Shown: piece by piece, positions 25,988 to 34,383 of the stretch
Layout: each line of letters starts with the position of its first letter
How positions within the stretch are numbered: the stretch's first letter is position 1
From: Catonella sp963539695
GTDB taxonomy: Bacteria; Bacillota; Clostridia; Lachnospirales; Lachnospiraceae
Direction: 5' to 3'
Length of the DNA stretch: 64,000 nucleotides
Assembly (NCBI GenBank): GCA_963539695.1
Contig: CAUTOC010000008.1
Location: 1 to 64,000 of the forward strand
The notes under the pieces: model-generated
Database searches by the model: none
Told to the model about the DNA's origin: nothing
What the model saw: only the letters and a program-made list of their open reading frames with translations
Translations under genes and position numbers: made by a program

Positions 25988-27088
25988 TCATAGATACACC
26001 GGAACCGCTATATAATACTCAAAGCTGGTTCGTCTTACATATCCCTTAAATTCAAGCCAAAGAAGAATCCTAAAAAGCTCTCCTTCATCAAAACCTGTTT
26101 CGGATAAAATTTCAGAAATATGTTTCGGTGTTAAACAGAGGGTAGAATACACTATTTTTTCATGGCTTTCAAGTGTTAAATTTTGTAAGCATACTTGTTT
26201 TAGATTTAAAATAGGAAAATCAAAGTCCTCTAATATATCATTTACCTCATTTACAAGCTTAGCTCCAAACTGTATCAATTTATTAGTTCCACGACTTAAC
26301 GGTTCTTCACTTCTTCCCGGAAGAGCATAAATATTTTTTCCCTGTTCAAGTCCCAAATCGGCAGTAATTAAACTTCCGCTCTTTTCTCTTGCTTCCACTA
26401 CAAAAATACCGTCTGAAATTCCACTTATAATCCTGTTTCTTTGCGGAAAATTCATCCTCATAGGCTTAGTTCCTATAGGAAATTCGGATATTATACCGCC
26501 ATTTTCTATAATAGACAAATAAAGTTCTATATTATTTGCAGGATAGCATACATCCGCTCCACAACCAAGCACTGCATAAGTTTTTCCATTTTTCCCGCTT
26601 AAAGCCCCATAATGGGCTGCTGAGTCTATGCCCAATGCCATTCCGCTAGCCACACTTACTCCGCTCTCCGAAAGCTCTTTCGATATTTTCCCTGAATAAT
26701 ACAGTCCTTTTTCGGTTGCATCTCTCGAACCCACTATACTTATTATTTTTTCTTTATTATCCGGTAAGCTGCCCTTATAAAAGAGTCCTATCGGAGCTGA
26801 ACATATATTTCTAAGTTTATCCGGATAGTCTTTGTTAAAATAATGTGTATATTTAACCCCTTTTTCAAGCATATTTCCATATTTTTCTTCCAGTTCCGAC
26901 TTATCGGACAAATCTTTAAGTCTTTCTGCAAGCTTATCCCCTATACCTTTAATTTTAATACATTTACCTTTATTTATTTCCTCATAAGCTTCTGCAAGAC
27001 TTCCATAATTGGCAACAAGGATATCATATTTTATTTTTGCTATATGTCCTTCTAAAGAAAGCCAAAACATAAGTAATTCTTCTTTCAT
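25988..27088 (-). CDS. dprA: DNA processing protein DprA
   Basis: Cytosolic loader of RecA onto incoming single-stranded DNA during natural transformation. The 366-residue protein has the N-terminal helix-hairpin-like region (KIKGIGDKLAERL) and the Rossmann-like DprA domain with IVGSRDATEKG, SGMALGIDSAAH and LGCGADVCYP, followed by a small winged-helix end. The ATG at 27088 overlaps the comM stop as ATGA, implying coupling. With comM it forms a competence-type pair, although no DNA-uptake genes are in this window. Confidence 0.94.
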   Translation of the reverse strand: MKEELLMFWLSLEGHIAKIKYDILVANYGSLAEAYEEINKGKCIKIKGIGDKLAERLKDLSDKSELEEKYGNMLEKGVKYTHYFNKDYPDKLRNICSAPIGLFYKGSLPDNKEKIISIVGSRDATEKGLYYSGKISKELSESGVSVASGMALGIDSAAHYGALSGKNGKTYAVLGCGADVCYPANNIELYLSIIENGGIISEFPIGTKPMRMNFPQRNRIISGISDGIFVVEAREKSGSLITADLGLEQGKNIYALPGRSEEPLSRGTNKLIQFGAKLVNEVNDILEDFDFPILNLKQVCLQNLTLESHEKIVYSTLCLTPKHISEILSETGFDEGELFRILLWLEFKGYVRRTSFEYYIAVPVYL

Positions 27089-28614
27089 CCCCAAAACCTC
27101 TCAATCATTTCCCTGTAATGAATGGCCTCTGCCACCTCAAGTTCACTCACTTCACTCTTTTGTCTTGTATCCGCTATGGTTCTTGCCACCTTTAACACCC
27201 TATAATACCCCCTAAGACTGAGATTTATGTTTTTGTATGCCTCTTCAAGAAGTTTCTTCGTTTTTGAATCTATTTTACAAAATTCATCCGTCATTTTAGA
27301 ATCCATTTGTGAATTAAAATGAATTTCCTCATTTCTAAACCTTTCTTCCTGAATATCTCTGGCAGCACATACACGCTTTCTGATAATTTCCGACCCTTCC
27401 GTTTCTTTCTCCTTTTTTTCAAATATACTTTCAAAGCCGATTCTTTTCACCTCAGTTACTATATCAAAACGGTCTATTAAAGGCCTGCTGACTCTTGAAA
27501 GATAGTTTTTTATTTGAATTTCATTACAATGACAAAGTTTTCTATCCGGATAAAACCCACATTTGCAAGGATTCATAGCTGCCGCTAAAAGAAAATCCGC
27601 CGGATAGGTGGCTGTACCGTTTATTCTGCCGATAGTTATTTTTTTCTCCTCAAGAGGCTGTCTTAAAACCTCTATAGTCTGCCTGTTAAATTCCGGAAGT
27701 TCATCTAAAAATAGCACTCCGTTATGGGCAAGACTTATTTCTCCCGCCCTTACTTTGCTGCCTCCTCCCGCAAGAGCCGGCAGGGATATTGAATTATGTG
27801 GAGCCCTGAAAGGGCGTACCTCAATAAGCCCCCTTCCTTCATCTAAAAGTCCCGATATACTGTAAATCTTAGTAACTTCAAGGCTTTCATCCAAAGACAT
27901 AGGTGGCATAATTGACGGGATACGACTTGCTAACATACTTTTTCCTGAACCTGCCTGTCCTATCATAAGTATATTGTGCATACCGCTTACCGCTATTTCA
28001 ATAGCTCTTTTTATCCCTTCCTGTCCATGTACTTCTGAAAAATCAGGCAATTTTATATCTTCACTCAAGTTTAATTTTTCTTCGATTTCTCTGCCTTTAT
28101 AGGCTTTATTTTGTACAATCTCTACCGCTTCAGCAAGGCTTTCTACTCCGATTATTTCAATTCCTTCAACCAGTTTTGCCTCTCTGTAATTAGCCACAGG
28201 GAGTACAAATCTTTTAATTCCTGCCTCTTTTGCGGCACAAACCATAGGCAGTACACCATTTACGGATTTTGTCTCTCCGTTAAGGCTAAGTTCACCTACA
28301 AAAGCCGTTTCTCTTAGATACTCATTATCAAATCCGAGCTGTGCGGCAAGAACGGCGATTGCTACTGCAAGGTCAAATGAAGTTCCGTCTTTTTTAATAT
28401 CTGCCGGGGATATATTTACAAGAATTCTTTTCGGCTCCATGTAAAAACCTGAATTTAAAACAGCCGCCCTCACCCTCTCGCCTGATTCTCTCACCTTAGT
28501 AGAAAGAAAACCGACCATGTTAAAAGAGGGCAGTCCGTTTCTAATATCTGCCTCTACATTCGTGATAATTCCGTTAATGCCGAATAATGCAACACTTTTT
28601 ACACTAGAAAACAT
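27085..28614 (-). CDS. comM: Mg-chelatase-like AAA+ ATPase ComM/YifB
   Basis: AAA+ helicase that aids branch migration in recombination of transforming DNA in Gram-negative models. The 509-residue protein has an N-terminal Lon-protease-like fold (INGIITNVEADIRNGLPSFNMVG), Walker A GQAGSGKS at about 215-222, a zinc-knuckle CKCGFYPDRKLCHC near 353 and the C-terminal Mg_chelatase_C helix bundle. I set the start at 28614, because MFSSV matches the family N-terminus; a TTG 18 bases earlier keeps the frame open but adds no conserved residues. No strong ribosome site precedes either. Confidence 0.93.
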   Translation of the reverse strand: MFSSVKSVALFGINGIITNVEADIRNGLPSFNMVGFLSTKVRESGERVRAAVLNSGFYMEPKRILVNISPADIKKDGTSFDLAVAIAVLAAQLGFDNEYLRETAFVGELSLNGETKSVNGVLPMVCAAKEAGIKRFVLPVANYREAKLVEGIEIIGVESLAEAVEIVQNKAYKGREIEEKLNLSEDIKLPDFSEVHGQEGIKRAIEIAVSGMHNILMIGQAGSGKSMLASRIPSIMPPMSLDESLEVTKIYSISGLLDEGRGLIEVRPFRAPHNSISLPALAGGGSKVRAGEISLAHNGVLFLDELPEFNRQTIEVLRQPLEEKKITIGRINGTATYPADFLLAAAMNPCKCGFYPDRKLCHCNEIQIKNYLSRVSRPLIDRFDIVTEVKRIGFESIFEKKEKETEGSEIIRKRVCAARDIQEERFRNEEIHFNSQMDSKMTDEFCKIDSKTKKLLEEAYKNINLSLRGYYRVLKVARTIADTRQKSEVSELEVAEAIHYREMIERFWG

Positions 28615-28710
28615 ATTTTGCTTTTTTAGCAAATTTAAGAAATAGTCGAAATTATTATATTATCTTTTACTTAATTTGTAAATATATATCATAATTTTCA
28701 TCAAAATATA

Positions 28711-28740
28711 TTGCAAGCTCAGCCAATCATAGTGTATTAT
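28711..28740 (+). promoter_or_regulatory. Possible promoter of the ion transporter gene
   Basis: TTGCAA (28711-28716), an 18-base spacer and TATTAT (28735-28740) lie 43 bases before the start at 28783. The match is moderate. Confidence 0.4.
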
Positions 28741-28782
28741 ACTTAAATAATAGAATTATATGGTATCTGCAAAGGAGATTAA

Positions 28783-30057
28783 ATGTTAAAAACAGCCGCT
28801 ATTGCACTATTTGTCTTTATGTATATTTTAATGATATTTTTACCTGCAAAAAGGAGACCTTTTGTAGCTTGCAGTACTGCCGTCATCTTTTTAGCTTTAG
28901 GCATACTTCCTGCCGGTGAGCTTTTTCATACAATAGACTGGAATATCCTGCTTATGATATTCGGTACTGTAATCATAGTAGATTATTTTATACAGTCTAA
29001 AATGCCCAACCTTATTGCGGATCATATCTTAAACCTGTCACCGAATATAATGTGTACCACGATTTTAATGTCTCTTTTTTCAGGTATAATTTCAGCCTTT
29101 ATAGACAATGTGGCTACAGTATATATGGTTGCTCCGGTTGCTCTTGCAATTTGTAAAAAGCTAAAGATTTCACCTGTTTCTATGATAATTTCCATAGCAG
29201 TATCTTCAAACCTTCAGGGTGCAGCAACCCTTGTAGGCGATACCACCTCTATTATGCTTGCAGGTGCAGCTAAGATGGACTTTATGGACTTTTTCCTCAT
29301 GCAGGGAAAGCTTGGAATTTTCTTTGCAGTGGAACTTGGAGCACTTTTTACAATACCTATTATGATGTTTTTATTTCGTAAGGATACAATGCCTGTATCT
29401 TCCGATGAACATACTAAGGTAAAGGATTATATACCAACCATAGCAATGGTCGGACATATTATCTTCCTTATTGCAGCTTCTTTTATCCCTAATAAACCTG
29501 AAATAACAAATGGGGTTATCTGTATGGTTTGGGGAGTTGTTTGTGTAGTTTGGGAATATCTTGCTACCAAAGACAAGAAAACTATGATAGAGAATATAAA
29601 AAATGTAGATTATGCTACCATGGCACTCCTTGCCGGTCTTTTTACTGTAATCGGCGGCATTCAGGAGCAGGGTATAATTAAAGACCTTGCAGATATAATT
29701 GCTCATATCGGTGGAGGCAATATCTTTCACCTTTTTACTATTATAGTATGGGGTTCAGTTATTATTTCAGCTTTTGTAGATAATATTCCTTATGTGGCTA
29801 CCATGCTGCCTGTGATAGCAAGCGTTTCAAATGAAATGGGAACCAAGCCTTATCTGCTTTCCTTCGGTCTTTTAATAGGTGCTACTCTCGGTGGCAATAT
29901 CACTCCTATCGGTGCTTCTGCAAATATCGCAGGTATCGGACTTCTTCGCAAGGAAGGCTATGAAGTTTCATTTAAGGATTTTATGAAGATAGGTGTTCCA
30001 TTTACCTTTGCTGCTGTTATGGCAGGATATCTGTTTGTGTGGTTTGTGTGGAGATAA
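28783..30057 (+). CDS. ArsB/NhaD/SLC13-superfamily ion transporter
   Basis: A 424-residue inner-membrane protein with about 11 hydrophobic segments arranged as two related halves. Each half carries an IDN motif (FIDNVATV near 110 and FVDNIPYV near 330) and a following Gly/Asn-rich loop (QGAATLVGDTTS near 145 and GGNITPIGASAN near 370). This layout is that of the ion-transporter superfamily with ArsB, NhaD and citrate/sulfate carriers. The ion or acid transported cannot be told. It is transcribed alone from the plus strand, with AGGAG just before the ATG and a hairpin after the stop. Confidence 0.8.
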   Translation: MLKTAAIALFVFMYILMIFLPAKRRPFVACSTAVIFLALGILPAGELFHTIDWNILLMIFGTVIIVDYFIQSKMPNLIADHILNLSPNIMCTTILMSLFSGIISAFIDNVATVYMVAPVALAICKKLKISPVSMIISIAVSSNLQGAATLVGDTTSIMLAGAAKMDFMDFFLMQGKLGIFFAVELGALFTIPIMMFLFRKDTMPVSSDEHTKVKDYIPTIAMVGHIIFLIAASFIPNKPEITNGVICMVWGVVCVVWEYLATKDKKTMIENIKNVDYATMALLAGLFTVIGGIQEQGIIKDLADIIAHIGGGNIFHLFTIIVWGSVIISAFVDNIPYVATMLPVIASVSNEMGTKPYLLSFGLLIGATLGGNITPIGASANIAGIGLLRKEGYEVSFKDFMKIGVPFTFAAVMAGYLFVWFVWR

Positions 30058-30068
30058 AACCTATGAGT

Positions 30069-30113
30069 AATTCGCTGTTTTTTGCAAAAAATGAGCGAAT
30101 TGCGAATATTTTT
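30069..30113 (+). terminator. Terminator-like hairpin after the ion transporter gene
   Basis: Stem AATTCGCT / AGCGAATT with an inner TTTTTT/AAAAAA pairing (30069-30101), followed by GCGAATATTTTT. It begins 11 bases after the stop codon. The T tract is displaced by several bases, so efficiency is uncertain. Confidence 0.5.
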
Positions 30114-30171
30114 ACAAGGATTGTAAGAGGAGAAACCGTAGCAATCCCGTATCATTATATAACTTAAATAC

Positions 30172-30262
30172 ATAGAGCTGAATGATAGCATTTCCAGACT
30201 CGCTCCGGTTTTTCTGCGAAAAACCTAATGCGCTCGCTTAGGAATCTATCATTCAGCTCTAT
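30172..30262. repeat. Palindromic dispersed repeat, copy A
   Basis: A 91-base palindrome. The outer 17-base arms are perfect (30172-30188 with 30246-30262), and the inner hairpin is GGTTTTTC-TGC-GAAAAACC. The interior AGACTCGCT and GCGCTCGCTTAGG are shared with the two copies at 48506-48623 and 48746-48868. A weaker resemblance extends over 30090-30155 and may be a decayed relative. The rest of the gap 30114-30378 holds nothing else I recognise. Confidence 0.8.
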
Positions 30263-30378
30263 TTATATACTACTATAACTTTTTAACTCTATCTCCATTT
30301 CAATTTTAACTATTCGCCGGTTTTTATTCAAAAAGTAAGGTATGAGCTTTTATCTTCACTTCAAATTAATACTTCTTT

Positions 30379-30978
30379 TTAAGAACCTGTACTTTCATAC
30401 AGTCTGAATGCCTTTTCAAATAAATACACAGAAACAATCAAAAGCACACCCGAAGCTGCCATTCCCAATACAAATACCCAGGCTATATTTTTCATCTGAA
30501 TAATCGGAAAATAACTGATAAAGCCAATAGGAATTATAACTGTAAATATAAATCTTATCACCGGATTATACACAGTTAGGGGATACTTGCACATATGATG
30601 TTTTACAACAAGACTATCTTTATAATAATTTTTCTCTTTTTTAAGATTTTCCATTACTTCATCATATTTGGACTTATTATAAAAGTTATTCCTGTCATAA
30701 TGCTGATTATGAATTTCCGCTTTTTCAATATATATCCTACATAGATTTCTAAGCTTTTCATCCACAATATATAATTTATATATATTTTCAAATGTTGTAC
30801 CTACTACATATTCACTTTTATTTGGTTCAACTCTGAATTGAAGTGCATATCCTGTTAACCTGTAATAATTTATCTGTTCTAGTTTTTCTATTACCCTTTG
30901 TTTATCATTCACAATAATTCCATGTGATTTAATCTTGTCTAATTGTTCTTCAAAACTCAATGGCTGTTTTAATTGCAT
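30379..30978 (-). CDS. Abi_2-like protein with C-terminal membrane segments
   Basis: A 199-residue protein. Its N-terminal ~130 residues resemble Abi_2/AbiD-F abortive-infection proteins: LSFEEQLDKIKSHGI, INYYRLTGYALQFR at about 36-49, FENIYKLYIVDEKLRNLC at about 63-80 and VVKHHMCKYPL near 124. The canonical family is about 300 residues and continues with a helical core. Here that part is replaced by two transmembrane helices (about 139-157 and 166-187) and a short tail. It may be a membrane-anchored phage-defence variant or a rearranged remnant. A good ribosome site (AGGAGG) precedes the ATG, arguing that it is expressed. Confidence 0.6.
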   Translation of the reverse strand: MQLKQPLSFEEQLDKIKSHGIIVNDKQRVIEKLEQINYYRLTGYALQFRVEPNKSEYVVGTTFENIYKLYIVDEKLRNLCRIYIEKAEIHNQHYDRNNFYNKSKYDEVMENLKKEKNYYKDSLVVKHHMCKYPLTVYNPVIRFIFTVIIPIGFISYFPIIQMKNIAWVFVLGMAASGVLLIVSVYLFEKAFRLYESTGS

Positions 30979-30994
30979 AAGTCCTCCTATAAGT

Positions 30995-31020
30995 AAAAAG
31001 GCTGAGCATATAACTCAGCC
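30995..31020 (-). terminator. Terminator of the ABC-2 transporter pair
   Basis: Perfect seven-base stem GGCTGAG / CTCAGCC (31000-31006 with 31014-31020) followed on the minus strand by TTTTT. It lies between the permease stop (31104) and the Abi_2-like start (30978). Confidence 0.8.
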
Positions 31021-31103
31021 TGGTCCCCAATGCCTTACAGCTTCGGGCAACTCTGTTAAGATAATTATATACAATTATAATTAAAATTACAAGCCCCAAA
31101 AAT

Positions 31104-31820
31104 TTAATAAGTCCACCTAAACTGCTTGCTCCTGTTAAACATAAACTTAAAAATCAAATATCCCGCTAACAGCCAGCTTGCACATATTGATAAGAAGATT
31201 ATTGTATCCGGAAATCTTAGTCCGTTTTCTAAGATTAAAGAAGCATATTTTACCCCATAAGATATCGGATTGGTATAAACTAAAATATCAGGGATTTTAA
31301 CTATACTTCCCGACAAGAAAAGAAAGCCATAGCTTATGATACTCACAAATGAAGCCACCTTTGTAAACATAAGAGTTACAGACGCCAGTACATAGGACAG
31401 CCCCATTATTCCTATACAGACAAAAATGGTAATGTATAAATATTCTGCCCTGAACAGGTTTTCAATACCAAAGAATACCATTGCAATAACAAGGGTTATA
31501 ACAGCTTTTATAACATTGATGCTAAACCATACCACAGTTTTTACCGTAACAATCTGTGCTATAGAATAAGGTTTAATCATAATATTTTGCAAAGTTCCAA
31601 GTTGTTTTTCTGTGGATATGCACATAGATGCTTCCGATATAACTCCGCTTGCAAGCATCCACAATATATATCCAAATACCTTTTCGGTGGTATTTCCCTC
31701 TGTATTTATTACAATCAGCAGGATAAAAAAATCTGTAATCAGTCCTACTATATAATCAGGATAATAGCTTACCGCTTCGATAAGACTTTTTCTAAATTCA
31801 GCTTTAATTAGATTCATCAA
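31104..31820 (-). CDS. ABC-2 type exporter permease
   Basis: A 238-residue membrane protein with about six transmembrane helices and the ABC-2 family pattern, including the region SEASMCISTEKQLGTLQNIMIKP at about 67-89, the coupling segment seen in ABC-2 permeases. It overlaps the preceding ATPase gene by 17 bases, so the two form one transporter. Substrate unknown. Because it lies just downstream of a RiPP operon, a role in self-protection or peptide export is possible but a terminator separates them. Confidence 0.8.
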   Translation of the reverse strand: MMNLIKAEFRKSLIEAVSYYPDYIVGLITDFFILLIVINTEGNTTEKVFGYILWMLASGVISEASMCISTEKQLGTLQNIMIKPYSIAQIVTVKTVVWFSINVIKAVITLVIAMVFFGIENLFRAEYLYITIFVCIGIMGLSYVLASVTLMFTKVASFVSIISYGFLFLSGSIVKIPDILVYTNPISYGVKYASLILENGLRFPDTIIFLSICASWLLAGYLIFKFMFNRSKQFRWTY

Positions 31821-32640
31821 GTGCCTCCATTACCTTTTCTTCCATGTCTTTCTTTTTCTTCACTATCTCTACTATTTCTTCATTCGCAAAGCTCTCGTAA
31901 ACTTCTGAAAACTCTCCTTCTACCTCTTCTTCCACTATTTTCCCGTCTTTAATGTATGAAACTATATAGCTTTGAGTCTTATCTTCGTTATTGTCGGAGA
32001 AATCCTTAACTACTCCGTCTTTTAGGATTAAAACCCTGCCGTTAAGCTTCTGCACTACTTCCATTTGGTGTGTGGTAAGTATGACTGCCATCCCTTTTTC
32101 TTTTACCAGGCGGTTAAGGTTGTCTATAACCGAGTTTTTACTTTTTATATCAAGACCTAAGGTCGGTTCATCTAAAAGCAAAAGCTTGGGCAAGAGCATA
32201 AGAGATATTATTAGAGCAAGTTTTTGCTGCATTCCTCTTGAATACTCTCCTACCGGCTTATTGATAGCTTCTTTTAATTCAAAATCGTCTATGTACTTAG
32301 CTATTTCAGGACTTTTACTGTCTATCTTGGATAGTCCTGCGAAATACTCTATATTCTGCCAGCCTGTCAAATAGTCATACACATTGGTACTTGATTCAAG
32401 TAAGGCACTTACTTTGTTAAAATATTCACTATTTTTGCATTTATGTATATCCTTGTCGTCAAGCTTTATCTCTCCCGAGTCTTGGCGTATCATTTTTAAT
32501 ATACAGTTTATTATAGTTGTCTTTCCTGCTCCGTTGTTCCCTAAAAGACAAACTATTTCACCTGCATTTACAGTAAATGATACATCTTTTAGTACTGATT
32601 TTTCTCGGAAGGATTTATGTAGGTTAGTTATTTTTAGCAT
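31804..32640 (-). CDS. ABC transporter ATP-binding protein (ABC-2 partner)
   Basis: A 278-residue ATPase. Walker A GNNGAGKTT lies at about 34-42, the signature YSRGMQQKLAL at about 133-143, Walker B LLLLDEPTLGLD near 155 and the switch His in TTHQ near 190. The variant signature SRGMQ is common in exporters of the ABC-2/BcrA type. The C-terminal ~70 residues are Glu/Lys-rich beyond the nucleotide-binding domain. AAGGAG precedes the ATG. It is the first gene of the pair, downstream of the terminator that ends the RiPP operon. Confidence 0.88.
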   Translation of the reverse strand: MLKITNLHKSFREKSVLKDVSFTVNAGEIVCLLGNNGAGKTTIINCILKMIRQDSGEIKLDDKDIHKCKNSEYFNKVSALLESSTNVYDYLTGWQNIEYFAGLSKIDSKSPEIAKYIDDFELKEAINKPVGEYSRGMQQKLALIISLMLLPKLLLLDEPTLGLDIKSKNSVIDNLNRLVKEKGMAVILTTHQMEVVQKLNGRVLILKDGVVKDFSDNNEDKTQSYIVSYIKDGKIVEEEVEGEFSEVYESFANEEIVEIVKKKKDMEEKVMEALDESN

Positions 32641-32673
32641 TTGCGGACTCCTTTTTCCTTATTTTTCTATCAT

Positions 32674-32712
32674 AAAAGGCTTTCTATGAATACATTTTAT
32701 CATAGAAAGCCT
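32674..32712 (-). terminator. Terminator of the RiPP operon
   Basis: Perfect stem AGGCTTTCTATGA / TCATAGAAAGCCT with a ten-base loop, followed on the minus strand by TTTTATG. It lies about 100 bases after the ABC exporter stop and separates the operon from the ABC-2 pair. Confidence 0.85.
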
Positions 32713-32809
32713 GTCGATTAAAAGCTATTTTCAGAAAGATTGTAAATCCTTTATCAAGTTAATGATATTTTCTCTCTAATATTATTCTTAAATTCAACTT
32801 TAAATAGCT

Positions 32810-34363
32810 TTAAATATCTGATAATTCTATTTTATTATATCTTATATCAGAAAAATCATTATCATTATGGCTTATTATCAATACCATATTATCTAATGCT
32901 AAAGTTTCTAAAATCTCTTTCATTGCTTTTCTAGTTTCATCATCAACTCCCTCAAAAGGTTCGTCAAACAAAAATATTGATGCATTAGCATTCACTGTAC
33001 GCAAAAATAATATAAGTCTCTTTTCTCCACCTGACAGCTCATTTACATTATCTGATTTATTTTGAACTTTTTTCAATATTCTTTCCGACAACCTATTCAT
33101 GCTTAAACTATTAAATAATGTTATATTGTCTTCAATATTAGTATCGAATAAAATATCTTTTTGATTCATATAAGCAATATTAGGAGCCTCACTTCTAACA
33201 TTAATCTCTAATTCCCCATCAAAATCATTATACAATCCTGATATTATATTGAACAATGTACTTTTACCTATCCCATTATGTCCTGATAACCTATATATTC
33301 CTATCCCTTCCAAATTAACACTAAAATTTTTCATTATTGTATTTTCGCCTAAAGAATAAGATAAATTTTGAATAAAAATTGCTGGCTTTCCTACGCCATT
33401 TGTCCTTTTATCAGTTTCATCCAATTTGTCATTAACTATAGGATTAATCCTTTCAATTACCGGTTCAAGATTATTTTTCATTGCAACAAATTGGAATATT
33501 TCTGATATTGGCAAATAAACTGCACTTAAAAATCCAAATATTGCCACCAAAGTCCCTACAGTCATATTTCCTTCTACAATTCTAATAACAGAAACGCCCA
33601 AAATAAATACTGGCAAAAAACTGCTTAAAAAATTTCTTATAAAATAAAATATTGCTGTCCATTTTTGAAGACTTTTTTCTTTCTTATAAATCTCTGCATT
33701 TTTCTTTTGTATATATCTATTACTAATATCTTCTATCTTATATGACTTGATATTCATAAGATTGTTTAATATATCTAGAAAAGATGTATTCAATACATCT
33801 TTTACCTCGTACTCTTCTTTAACAAATTTTTTCATCGGATTCATTGTAAATTTAGTTAAAAAATAATAAAATGGAACAGACAGTAGAACAATAACGCCTA
33901 TAACTCCATCTAATGAGAATAGCAAAAAATATGTTATTAGAAAACGAATTGTATTGGCTATTAGCATAAAATCATAAAGTGAAACATATTGCCCCATTTG
34001 TGCAGCATCATTAACCATCAATGTAGATAAATTCCCTTGAGTCATATCTTTTGATTTTGAATATGACCAAGCTAAAATTCCAGATATTATGTCATTGCGT
34101 ATATGCCTTTCAATATTTTTTTGAAACACTCTCAGATAATAATCATATACTAATAGCGTTAATACCTCGACTAATATCTGAAAAAACAAAAGGCAAAAAA
34201 AATATCTCCATACATCATAAAGATTTTTCTGTTCAATAGCATCAATCACAAACTTAAAACTGTAATTATACAGTAAGGCCGCTACATTGCATATTGTAAC
34301 AAGTATAACCAATACCAAAGACCTAACTCTATAACTCTTTATCAAATCCATAATATACTTCAC
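32810..34363 (-). CDS. ABC exporter (fused TM-NBD), probable RiPP export
   Basis: A 517-residue half-transporter. An exporter-type membrane domain with about six helices covers residues 1-300. The nucleotide-binding domain has Walker A GHNGIGKST (361-369), signature LSGGE (443-447), Walker B FLFDEP (about 463-468) and switch His499 in ISHND. There is no N-terminal C39 peptidase, so leader removal must be done by another enzyme. It lies 20 bases after the radical SAM gene and ends the three-gene operon. Its job is most likely secretion of the matured peptide, by analogy with other radical-SAM RiPP clusters. Confidence 0.85.
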   Translation of the reverse strand: MKYIMDLIKSYRVRSLVLVILVTICNVAALLYNYSFKFVIDAIEQKNLYDVWRYFFCLLFFQILVEVLTLLVYDYYLRVFQKNIERHIRNDIISGILAWSYSKSKDMTQGNLSTLMVNDAAQMGQYVSLYDFMLIANTIRFLITYFLLFSLDGVIGVIVLLSVPFYYFLTKFTMNPMKKFVKEEYEVKDVLNTSFLDILNNLMNIKSYKIEDISNRYIQKKNAEIYKKEKSLQKWTAIFYFIRNFLSSFLPVFILGVSVIRIVEGNMTVGTLVAIFGFLSAVYLPISEIFQFVAMKNNLEPVIERINPIVNDKLDETDKRTNGVGKPAIFIQNLSYSLGENTIMKNFSVNLEGIGIYRLSGHNGIGKSTLFNIISGLYNDFDGELEINVRSEAPNIAYMNQKDILFDTNIEDNITLFNSLSMNRLSERILKKVQNKSDNVNELSGGEKRLILFLRTVNANASIFLFDEPFEGVDDETRKAMKEILETLALDNMVLIISHNDNDFSDIRYNKIELSDI

Positions 34364-34383
34364 GCTTCATCACCTCTCACTCT

